A stretch of DNA of 12,343 nucleotides from Candidatus Zipacnadia bacterium (lineage in GTDB: Bacteria; Armatimonadota; Zipacnadia; Zipacnadales; Zipacnadaceae). The stretch lies in contig JALGTI010000064.1 of NCBI GenBank assembly GCA_029821455.1, forward strand, positions 1 through 12,343, read 5' to 3'. Made by a program: the position numbers and the translations under genes. The notes below the pieces were generated by a model that did not search any database, was not told the DNA's origin, and saw only the letters and a list, made by a program, of their open reading frames with translations. Below, one piece after another: positions 1-7,457 of this stretch (the stretch's first letter is position 1; the number at the start of each line of letters is the position of its first letter).

Positions 1-621
1 GGCCAACAATGCCCAGTATTCGTGAAAGAAGCGCTGCCTGTAGAGGTCCAGTCCTCTGGTAATCTGCGCAACCTTTGTAAGAGCCATTGACAAAGCCAGC
101 GGCGGGACATTGTGTTCCTCGGTGGCGAGGGGTGGCGGCTTCCGCTGGCTGCTGGAGGCGCGCAAGAGTGCTGCCGCGTCCCTGACGACTTTGGCATTGT
201 CCGCAGAGATCTCAACGGGTGGCACCGCCTCGGCCGGCTGTGGCGGAGGTGCGGAAATGTCGCCTGCAGTGATCTCAGGAGCGCTCGGGGCTGCAGGCGC
301 AGGCGCCGCCATTCCGCCTCCCATTGCCGCTCCACCCATCGCGCCCATTCCTGGTGCCCCAGGCATGCCGCCGGGCATTCCCGGGCCACCTGGCATACCT
401 CCACCGGGACCTCCACCGGGTCCGGCCATTCCGGGGGGGCCTGGCATGCCTCCACCAGGACCTCCACCGGGTCCGGTCATTCCGGGGGGGGCTGGGCCAA
501 CAGTACCCGGCTTCCCGGGTTGGTCTACAGGCCTCTTCTCTCCACACCCAACAAAGGCGATCACCACTAGCACAATCACGAATATCCACAAGCTGTAGGT
601 CGGTCGCGAACACAATCGCAT
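1..621 (-). CDS. Lipoprotein with collagen-like Gly/Pro/Met-rich linker (partial, runs off left edge)
   Basis: The frame is open for 207 codons from ATG at 621 to the window edge, so the C-terminus is missing. The start is set by AGGAGG (630-635) with an 8-nt spacer. Residues 1-26 form a basic N-terminus, a hydrophobic stretch (about 11-24) and a lipobox-like FVGC at 23-26, so the protein is probably lipidated at Cys26 and anchored in a membrane. Residues about 35-105 are a low-complexity Gly/Pro/Met linker that contains two copies of a 17-residue repeat, followed by an Ala/Pro stretch to about 135. A more ordinary, charged and helical segment follows (around 140-207, ending near LYRQRFFHEYWALLA) and may be the start of the functional domain. 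I do not recognise that domain. The gene lies on the same strand as the rpoBC operon, 208 nt after the previous gene, with a possible promoter of its own. Other frames here give Arg/Trp- or Pro-rich shadows that lack both the start signal and the signal peptide. Confidence 0.82.
   Translation of the reverse strand, partial: MRLCSRPTYSLWIFVIVLVVIAFVGCGEKRPVDQPGKPGTVGPAPPGMTGPGGGPGGGMPGPPGMAGPGGGPGGGMPGGPGMPGGMPGAPGMGAMGGAAMGGGMAAPAPAAPSAPEITAGDISAPPPQPAEAVPPVEISADNAKVVRDAAALLRASSSQRKPPPLATEEHNVPPLALSMALTKVAQITRGLDLYRQRFFHEYWALLA
389..490 (-). repeat. Two-copy 51-bp tandem repeat inside the lipoprotein gene
   Basis: Two adjacent units of 51 bp (389-439 and 440-490) differ at only a few positions. 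They encode two copies of a 17-residue Gly/Pro/Met block (residues about 45-61 and 62-78). The period is a multiple of three, so copy-number change would lengthen or shorten the linker without breaking the frame. Related but more diverged Gly-Met-Pro triplets continue on the 3' side of the gene. Confidence 0.8.
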
Positions 622-719
622 CAACAACGCCTCCTGTGCGACTTCGTGTCCAGCACCGCAGTCGCATACAGCTACCTGCTGCATCTTCTCGACCGCGCAC
701 GCCACCCAGTCACGAGTGG

Positions 720-749
720 ATTGTAGCACATAATCCCCCCCGAATGCAA
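720..749 (-). promoter_or_regulatory. Possible promoter for the lipoprotein gene, G7 run in the spacer
   Basis: On the minus strand, TTGCAT (749-744, weak -35) and TACAAT (725-720, 5 of 6 to the -10 consensus) are 18 bp apart, about 100 nt before the lipoprotein ATG. The spacer contains a run of seven G (741-735). The -35 matches the consensus at only three positions, so the call rests mainly on the -10 and the spacing. Confidence 0.4.
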
Positions 750-829
750 AACAAACACAGGATAATCGCGCGGAATCTTCCTCGAGAGGTCACTGATCAT
801 TCAGGCGTATAGGAGTTTCACGGCCCGCT

Positions 830-2638
830 TCATCCGAGGGTCACCACTACCTGATTGCTGCCTGGCGGGAGCGCCAGGTAGGCCCAGTGGCGACCAAATT
901 CGTCTACGATCTGCATATCAGCGGGCCTCTCTGAGATGGAGCAGTGGGCGGCACTTGCCGTGCCCAGGCCTATCTTGATCACAAAGCCATCGGGATAGTC
1001 GCAGGCAGCCCGAAAGCTGAGTTGCTGGCCATCAAGCACGACCTGCTCCACGCGGGCCTCTGCACGCTGCAGCCACCACAAGGCCAGCGCGTCATTGCCC
1101 ATAAACGCAGGCACTATGCCTTTTCCCTGGATGTAGCGCAGCAGTTCATCTATCGCCTGCTGACAAGCTGGGTAGTCTGCAATATAGACTGGATGATAGA
1201 ACATGTTCATTGTCAGCCGATACTTAGCAGCTAGATCCACAGCTCGGTGCAGGATATCGAAGTCAGTGTCTTCGTTCAGGTAGCCCACTTCATAGGCCGT
1301 GATAGGTTCCACGACGAAGTCGAGCCGCTCGTTGCTGTGCGCCCAGTCCTCCCAGACATGACGCGGGAAGGCGGTCCCGAACGAAAAGTCAATTGTGTTC
1401 ACTGGATTGATCGGAGGTGTCGGCGCCCCTATCCAGCTATTGTCCGCTTTCTGACCAACGGCCACCATCCAACGGGCCGGCTCGCACCATCCTGTCCATC
1501 GGCAACAGTGATTGACGGTACAGACTGGCGCCCGCCCGAAGGCTTGGCGGAACAGTTCAGCCTGCTGCTTGACATCCTGCTCTGAAAAGCCGGTGGGATG
1601 GTCAAAGCCGGTCATGAAGTCATAATGGAGAGACAATTCGTGGCCGTTGTTCTCGATCTGCTCAATCTCGTCAGCACTTACCCCGAACTGCCCCTCGACG
1701 GGCATCAGGTTGATGTGGTAGGGCAGGTTGCGGCTTTTCATGAAGCCGGAGGCGGTTACTTGAATCCCGTGGGCGGCTTCATCGTCGCCGCCGAAGAAGA
1801 ACAGCACGTCGGCAACTCCACCATCTACGGGCGGAATCTGATGAATCAGAGGCAGGGGCTGCAGGCCGATGATTTTTTGGAGTAGAAAGTGCAGTTCGTC
1901 GGTGTAGCCGACCTCGGTCTCGTTCTCAGCGATAATACGCGCATCTCCAGCGCGCAGATACCCATCACCGTCATAGTCCGCATCCACCGGCCTTCCCTGG
2001 TGGATAGTCCACATCGTCTGGGCAACATCAAAGGCGAAATAGAAGGCCCAGCCGCTGCCCAATTGACGCTGGGTGATGGCCGCCCAAGGCGTAGGCTCTG
2101 CGTCCTCGCCCTTGCCAGGCCGTTCAGAGGCAGGCAGCAACAGGTTGGCGACCACTTCCGAGCTGGTCGGAGTGACCCTTCGCAGTGGTGAGACAGTGAC
2201 TAGCGGTTGCGAGGGATGGTAATCGGAGTGAATATCGGTCGTCAGAGGCAGATCGCTGAAGCGGAAGTAACCACTTATGCTGAACTCATCCTGAGGCTGG
2301 TCTATCCATCCCTCAGCTTCAACGCCGAATAGGTCATCAAGGCCTTGGGTGGCAAAGCCAACCAGCACCCCGCCCTGTGCCACCCACCCCGAGAGAACCG
2401 AGGCCGCCCCCTCCGGCAGCCGAGATTCGAGTATTCGACCGATGAACAGTAGGGAGTAATCACCAATCCGTTGGGAATCAGCCAGGGCCGCCGGATGGAT
2501 GGTCTGTGCAGTTAGCCCCAGGCGGCTGAGGATTTCAGAGATATAGACCGACCAATAGTTGCGTCCCTGTGTATTGAGCGTCCGGTGCCGCTCTTCGTCG
2601 TACACCCATCCTGCTTGGAGCGTCCGGGCTTCACCCAT
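830..2638 (-). CDS. GATase-like / EF-hand / divergent NodB-like (polysaccharide deacetylase fold) protein
   Basis: This is a 602-aa protein of unknown function. Residues about 1-115 resemble a class I glutamine-amidotransferase-like (beta-galactosidase trimerisation-type) fold, a regulatory or binding domain rather than an obvious amidotransferase. Residues 221-232 form an EF-hand or dockerin-type calcium loop with Asp at positions 1, 3, 5 and 12 and Gly at 6. Residues about 275-515 resemble a NodB-like TIM barrel: FFFGGDDE at 280-287 matches the motif-1 Asp pair (D285, D286), GHELSLH at 332-338 matches the metal-His motif, and FYHP at 480-483 resembles the C-terminal His motif. The usual second metal His four residues after the first is replaced (M342), with H347 nearby, so the metal site is altered. 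A beta-rich tail follows (about 525-602). There is no signal peptide. The start lies 11 nt after the rpoC stop and the best ribosome site (AGGA) overlaps that stop, which implies translational coupling to rpoC. Deacetylase activity is not established. Confidence 0.85.
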   Translation of the reverse strand: MGEARTLQAGWVYDEERHRTLNTQGRNYWSVYISEILSRLGLTAQTIHPAALADSQRIGDYSLLFIGRILESRLPEGAASVLSGWVAQGGVLVGFATQGLDDLFGVEAEGWIDQPQDEFSISGYFRFSDLPLTTDIHSDYHPSQPLVTVSPLRRVTPTSSEVVANLLLPASERPGKGEDAEPTPWAAITQRQLGSGWAFYFAFDVAQTMWTIHQGRPVDADYDGDGYLRAGDARIIAENETEVGYTDELHFLLQKIIGLQPLPLIHQIPPVDGGVADVLFFFGGDDEAAHGIQVTASGFMKSRNLPYHINLMPVEGQFGVSADEIEQIENNGHELSLHYDFMTGFDHPTGFSEQDVKQQAELFRQAFGRAPVCTVNHCCRWTGWCEPARWMVAVGQKADNSWIGAPTPPINPVNTIDFSFGTAFPRHVWEDWAHSNERLDFVVEPITAYEVGYLNEDTDFDILHRAVDLAAKYRLTMNMFYHPVYIADYPACQQAIDELLRYIQGKGIVPAFMGNDALALWWLQRAEARVEQVVLDGQQLSFRAACDYPDGFVIKIGLGTASAAHCSISERPADMQIVDEFGRHWAYLALPPGSNQVVVTLG

Positions 2639-2649
2639 CAGCTCGTGTC

Positions 2650-5600
2650 CTAATCTGCCTGCTCATCATCCAGATCGGCTTCGTCGGATGTTTCCACTTC
2701 TTCCTCCGTCAATTCACTTGCATCCTCTTCGCTGATCTCTTCACCAAACTCTGGTATTCCGCTCTGGGCGAGGGCAGTCTCCTTGGCCACTTCGATGTCC
2801 GCCAGCAGTTGCTCCATTGCATCCTTCTGTTCCGGTTCCGTGGCAATGGGGCGCGCTTCCAGACGAGCCTGGGCGCTCTCGGAAAAGCCAACCTCTACGT
2901 CACGGTGTTCTGGCATCCCGCTGCCGGCTGGTATCAGTCGCCCGATTATGACATTCTCCTTCAGTCCCTGCAGCGGGTCGCGCTTGTACTCGCAGGCCGC
3001 GTCTGTCAGCACCCGTGTCGTTCGCTGGAACGAGGCTGCCGACAGGAAGCTTTCCGTAGCCAGCGATGCTTGCGTGATGCCCAGTAGCACAGGTTCTGCG
3101 GTCGCCTCGGTGCCCCCCAGTTCCAGCACACGGGCATTCTCATCCTCAAACGCGAAGCAATCTACTATTTCCCCCGGCAGGAACTTGGTGTCTCCATGGT
3201 CGAGGATCTTGCGTTTCCTGAGCATTTGGCGGATGATCACCTCGATGTGCTTGTCATTGATCGAGACGCCCTGGCCTCGATAGACTTGCTGAATACCGCG
3301 GAGCAGGTAGCCCTGTACCCCCTGGAGGCCCTTCATTCGCAGGATATTCTCTGGATCAACCGGCCCGGCTGTCAGGCGGTCACCCGCCCGCACCTCAGTC
3401 CCCTCCTTGACATACAGCTCGCCCCGATAAGGCACCAGATGCGAGATTGCTATTGTGACGTGCGTAACGCCGGCCTTGCGAAGTCGCTCACGCACCTTCT
3501 TGAGCACCTTCTGGCCTTTCTTGGCCAACACTTCCTTACTCCCCGGGGCAACAACATCTTCTGCCAGCCGCTCCCCGTGAGTCTGATCCAGTGGCTGCAC
3601 GGAATGAATGATCACCGTACGTAGACCCCGTTCCTCGATCTCGGCTACTACACCGTCAAGCTGTGCAGTGATAGCTTGGCCCTTGGGGGTGCGCGCCTCG
3701 AAGAGCTCGACGACCCGCAGCAGACCGTGTACTGAGCTCTCAAGCACCTTTAGCATTTCCTTGATAGCCTTGCGCTGTGCGCGGCCGCCTCCAGCCACCG
3801 TGTCCAACGAGACGCGTCCCTGGTCAATGTCGTCGGAGAGGCTACGCAGCGCCTGCTGTTTGCGCTTCTTTACGTCAGCCACCCCAGTGATATACTCCCC
3901 GGCAATACCACCAGTGTGAAAGGTACGCATCGTAAGCTGTGTCCCGGGCTCGCCGATGGACTGAGCGGCGATGATACCGATGGCCGTACCCACCTCAACA
4001 AGCTTCTGTCGCGCCAGGTCCCGCCCATAACACTTCGCACACACGCCGCTACGCAGTTCGCAGGTTAGCGGGGATCTAATGGTGACGACCTTAATGCCGG
4101 CTTCCTCTATCAGGTCCGCCAAGTGCTCCGTTATCTCCTCGCCCCCACGCACGATCACTTCCCCGCCCTTCGGATGCACGATATCTACTGCTGCAGTGCG
4201 GCCGACAATTCGCTCCCTCAGCGTCTCTAACATCTCATCGTTCACCGGCTCAGGCAGTTCTGTACCACAAAACTGGCACTTTCCCTCGCGGTACACATCT
4301 TCCTGACCGCAGTGGGGACAATGTAGCTCATGTTCGTACAACGCACTGAGCTCGATGCCCTCGGTGGTGCCGCAGTCAATGCCTCGTATTATCACGTCCT
4401 GCGCCACATCCACCAGGCGGCGGGTCAAGTAGCCGGCGTCCGCGGTCCGCAGCGCCGTGTCTGCCAGGCCCTTCCGTGCCCCATGTGTGGATACGAAGTA
4501 CTCCAGGACACTGAGACCCTCGTGGAAGTTGGATTTGACCGGTAGATCCTCGATCAAGTGGCCGAACGGATCGGTCATCAGTCCGCGCATTCCGCAAATC
4601 TGCGAGATGTGGCTGCGGCTGGCCCTCGCGCCAGAATTGGTCATCATCCAGATCGAGTTGAAGGTATCAATGTTTTCGAAGATGTCGTCTACAATGGCCT
4701 CGCGAGCCCTCTGCCACAGCCGCAGTACCTCTTGCTCCCGCTCGTCCGGCAGGATGGCGCCATCCCGGGCTTGCTTGTTGATGCGCTCGACATCTTTTTC
4801 TGTTCGGTTAATTATTTGCCCACGCTGCGCCTGAACATCGGTATCGGCCAGGCAGATACTGAGCCCTGAGCGCGTGGCAAACTTGAAACCTGCCTCCTTG
4901 AGCTGGTCAAGCAATTCGGCGGTTCTCTCCTGTCCGTAGATACGGTAGCACTCGATGGCTATCTCGGCCAGTTCGCCCTTGACGACATCCTGGTTGACGT
5001 ACGGCATATCCAGAGGCAGGTAGCTATTAAAGATGACTCTGCCCGCCGTGGTGTCAATGATCTTGCGTTCCAGGATGATGCGCAACTGTGCCCCCACCTC
5101 CAAGCGTCCCTCTTCACAGGCTTGCACCGCCACAGCCTGGGCCTCTGCCAGTATGCGCTGGTCCTTATCGGTGGGGACAAGTCTGGGGCCCAGACGATGC
5201 CTGTCTGTCTCCTTCATCATCTTGGCGGTTAGTTGAAAGCTAACTTCCCGCTCCCGGGGTGGATGCTCGTCCGTTACATTGATGGCCATCGCCCGCCGGA
5301 GCTCGATGAGTAGTTGCTGATTCAGTTCAATTTCCTTGCCCTCACTGTCCGTGGCCTCCACAATTATTTCAGGCAGACGCGCCTTGATGCTGGCGTGCAG
5401 GTCTATCCTCCCGTGCTCATAGGCGGTGATAACTGCTTCGGCGCTTTCGAAGATCTTCCCGGCGCCTGGGGCATTGGGATTCTCTTGCGTCATATAGTAG
5501 CAGCCGAGCACTACATCATACAGCGGCGCGGCGATAGGGCTCCCGTCGGCTGGTTTGAAGAGGTTGCCATTGGCCAGCATCAGCAGCCGCGCCTCGGCCT

Positions 5601-7380
5601 GGGCCTGGGCTGACAACGGGACGTGCACCGCCATCTGGTCACCATCGAAATCAGCGTTGAACGCCTGGCAGACCAGCGGGTGAAGCTGGATCGCCTTGCC
5701 GTCAATAAGTACCGGCTCGAACGCCTGGATGCCCAACCGGTGCAGCGTTGGGGCGCGGTTCAGCAACACCGGGTGGTCCTCAATAACCTCCTCCAGAGCA
5801 TCCCACACCTCTGGCCGCACCCGGTCAACCATGCGCTTGGCGGTTTTGATGTTAGTGGTGTGTCCCTGTTCTACAAGGCGGTTCATCACGAACGGCTTGA
5901 ACAGTTCCAGAGCCATTTCCCGGGGCAGCCCACACTGGTGCAGTTCCAACTCCGGGCCGACCACGATCACCGAACGGCCCGAGTAATCTACTCGCTTGCC
6001 CAGCAGGTTCTTGCGGAAGCGCCCCTCCTTGCCCTTCAGCATGTCGGACAACGACTTCAGGGGCCTGCGGTTGGAGCCCGTTACTGGGCGGCTGCGGCGA
6101 TTGTTGTCAATCAGGGCGTCAACCGCCTCCTGCAGCAGACGGCGCTCGTGATTGATGATTGATTCCGGTGCGTTTATCTCCATGATGCGCCGCAGGCGAT
6201 TGTTGCGATTGATGACCCTTCGGTACAGGTCGTTGAGGTCTGACGTAGCAAACCGGCCACCGTCTAGCTGCACCATCGGCCGTAGCTCCGGCGGCAGTAC
6301 CGGTATCACGCTCAGAATCATCCATTCGGGGCGGTTCTTCGATCCCCGAAACGCTTCCACGATCTTGAGCCGCTTAATCGCCCGAGCACGCCGTGCTCCA
6401 GTGCGCTCATCTATCTCCTGGCGCAATTCGTGAGCCAATTCATCCAGGTCAATGGCCTCCAGCAGCTCATAGACCGCCTCGGCCCCCAGGCCGGCTTTGA
6501 ACAGATCGTCGAAATTGCCGCCCAGCCGCTGCTGGCAGATATCCACCAGATCCCGCAGCTTACGGTATTGCATCTCTGATATGAGCTGCTTGGGTGTTAG
6601 CTCGAACAGCAGTTGAGCCGCCTCATCTAGATCATTTAGCTTCTGCTGAGCCGCCTGGGTGCGCTGTTGGATACGTCGTGACAGTTCCTGCTCATCCATC
6701 ACTTCCGGCAGGGCCTCAACCGCATGGCTTGTTCCTGGCAGCCCGATATCCAGCGCCAATTCCTCAATGTTTTCGTTCTTCTCTGCTGCCGCGGCTTGCT
6801 CTTGTTCTGAGCTCTCTGCCTCCTGCTGGGATCTGAGCCCCTGCTCGTAGCGTTCCCGTAGCTGTTGAATACCTTCCTCGCACGCGGCCCGCACGGCCTC
6901 CTTCTCCTCCTCAATCGCCAGCAGAATCTCATCGCGCCGCAATTGTAACTTTTCACTGTTCACTGCAGTCACCAGGTAGGAGGCAAAGTAAATCACCTCC
7001 TCGAGTAGCCGCCGCGACATGTCAAGCAGCAAACTGATGGGGCTGGGCACGCCCTTCAGATACCAACTATGGCAGACCGGCGCCGCCAATTCGATGTGCC
7101 CCATTCGCTCGCGCCGTACCTTCCGCCGGGTTACCTCGACACCACAGCGGTCGCAGATTATCCCCTTGAACTTGACCTTCTTGTACTTACCGCAGTGGCA
7201 CTCCCAATCCCGCGATGGCCCAAATATCCGCTCGCAGAACAACCCATCTCGCTCCGGCTTGAAGGTCCGATAGTTTATGGTCTCCGGCTTCTTCACCTCT
7301 CCGTAAGACCAACTCCGGATCTCCTCCGACGATGCCAGACCAATTGTGATAGCCTCAAACTCAGTTGTGTTGTCAGCCAC
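2650..7380 (-). CDS. rpoC: DNA-directed RNA polymerase subunit beta'
   Basis: Encodes the beta' subunit, which holds the catalytic Mg in the core polymerase. I chose GTG at 7380 (about 1576 aa) because GGAGG lies 8 nt upstream. The frame stays open to a GTG at 7434 without a usable ribosome site. In this numbering the N-terminal zinc finger is C61/C63/C76/C79. A charged, mostly helical insertion follows (about 155-270). The catalytic NADFDGDQ is at 575-582 with Asp 577, 579 and 581. The F-loop is around 917-935, the bridge helix about 957-985, and the second zinc site is C1003, C1107, C1114 and C1117. The trigger loop has TMRTFH at 1150-1155. Three oddities stand out: an extra four-Cys ribbon (C1021, C1024, C1035, C1038), an insertion of about 51 residues at 1167-1217 in the trigger-loop region, and F-loop and bridge substitutions (S926, H953). 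The C-terminus is a long acidic tail. It is longer than most beta' proteins because of the insertions. It lies between rpoB and the NodB-like gene in one operon. Confidence 0.98.
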   Translation of the reverse strand: MADNTTEFEAITIGLASSEEIRSWSYGEVKKPETINYRTFKPERDGLFCERIFGPSRDWECHCGKYKKVKFKGIICDRCGVEVTRRKVRRERMGHIELAAPVCHSWYLKGVPSPISLLLDMSRRLLEEVIYFASYLVTAVNSEKLQLRRDEILLAIEEEKEAVRAACEEGIQQLRERYEQGLRSQQEAESSEQEQAAAAEKNENIEELALDIGLPGTSHAVEALPEVMDEQELSRRIQQRTQAAQQKLNDLDEAAQLLFELTPKQLISEMQYRKLRDLVDICQQRLGGNFDDLFKAGLGAEAVYELLEAIDLDELAHELRQEIDERTGARRARAIKRLKIVEAFRGSKNRPEWMILSVIPVLPPELRPMVQLDGGRFATSDLNDLYRRVINRNNRLRRIMEINAPESIINHERRLLQEAVDALIDNNRRSRPVTGSNRRPLKSLSDMLKGKEGRFRKNLLGKRVDYSGRSVIVVGPELELHQCGLPREMALELFKPFVMNRLVEQGHTTNIKTAKRMVDRVRPEVWDALEEVIEDHPVLLNRAPTLHRLGIQAFEPVLIDGKAIQLHPLVCQAFNADFDGDQMAVHVPLSAQAQAEARLLMLANGNLFKPADGSPIAAPLYDVVLGCYYMTQENPNAPGAGKIFESAEAVITAYEHGRIDLHASIKARLPEIIVEATDSEGKEIELNQQLLIELRRAMAINVTDEHPPREREVSFQLTAKMMKETDRHRLGPRLVPTDKDQRILAEAQAVAVQACEEGRLEVGAQLRIILERKIIDTTAGRVIFNSYLPLDMPYVNQDVVKGELAEIAIECYRIYGQERTAELLDQLKEAGFKFATRSGLSICLADTDVQAQRGQIINRTEKDVERINKQARDGAILPDEREQEVLRLWQRAREAIVDDIFENIDTFNSIWMMTNSGARASRSHISQICGMRGLMTDPFGHLIEDLPVKSNFHEGLSVLEYFVSTHGARKGLADTALRTADAGYLTRRLVDVAQDVIIRGIDCGTTEGIELSALYEHELHCPHCGQEDVYREGKCQFCGTELPEPVNDEMLETLRERIVGRTAAVDIVHPKGGEVIVRGGEEITEHLADLIEEAGIKVVTIRSPLTCELRSGVCAKCYGRDLARQKLVEVGTAIGIIAAQSIGEPGTQLTMRTFHTGGIAGEYITGVADVKKRKQQALRSLSDDIDQGRVSLDTVAGGGRAQRKAIKEMLKVLESSVHGLLRVVELFEARTPKGQAITAQLDGVVAEIEERGLRTVIIHSVQPLDQTHGERLAEDVVAPGSKEVLAKKGQKVLKKVRERLRKAGVTHVTIAISHLVPYRGELYVKEGTEVRAGDRLTAGPVDPENILRMKGLQGVQGYLLRGIQQVYRGQGVSINDKHIEVIIRQMLRKRKILDHGDTKFLPGEIVDCFAFEDENARVLELGGTEATAEPVLLGITQASLATESFLSAASFQRTTRVLTDAACEYKRDPLQGLKENVIIGRLIPAGSGMPEHRDVEVGFSESAQARLEARPIATEPEQKDAMEQLLADIEVAKETALAQSGIPEFGEEISEEDASELTEEEVETSDEADLDDEQAD

Positions 7381-7388
7381 GCAGTGTG

Positions 7389-7393
7389 CCTCC
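7389..7393 (-). promoter_or_regulatory. Ribosome binding site that sets the rpoC start
   Basis: GGAGG on the minus strand sits 8 nt before GTG at 7380. The earlier in-frame GTG at 7434 has GGGAG only 1 nt upstream, and the 18 residues it would add (rich in Thr and Arg) do not look like the conserved beta' N-terminus. An in-frame ATG overlaps this ribosome site and has none of its own. Confidence 0.75.
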
Positions 7394-7457
7394 ATACTGA
7401 TGGTTGTTGTGTCTGTGTTGGTACGCTTCCGCACGCTCCCAAAGAGCTGTGGGGCTG

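Noticed and set aside
110..598. Plus-strand Pro-rich frame with PPGPP-type repeats
   Set aside because: It is the reverse reading of the minus-strand Gly/Pro/Met linker. The minus frame has a ribosome site, signal peptide and lipobox, and the plus frame has none.
275..700. Minus-strand Arg/Trp-rich frame of 141 residues
   Set aside because: Composition is typical of an out-of-frame reading of a Gly/Pro-rich gene, and it overlaps the better supported lipoprotein frame.
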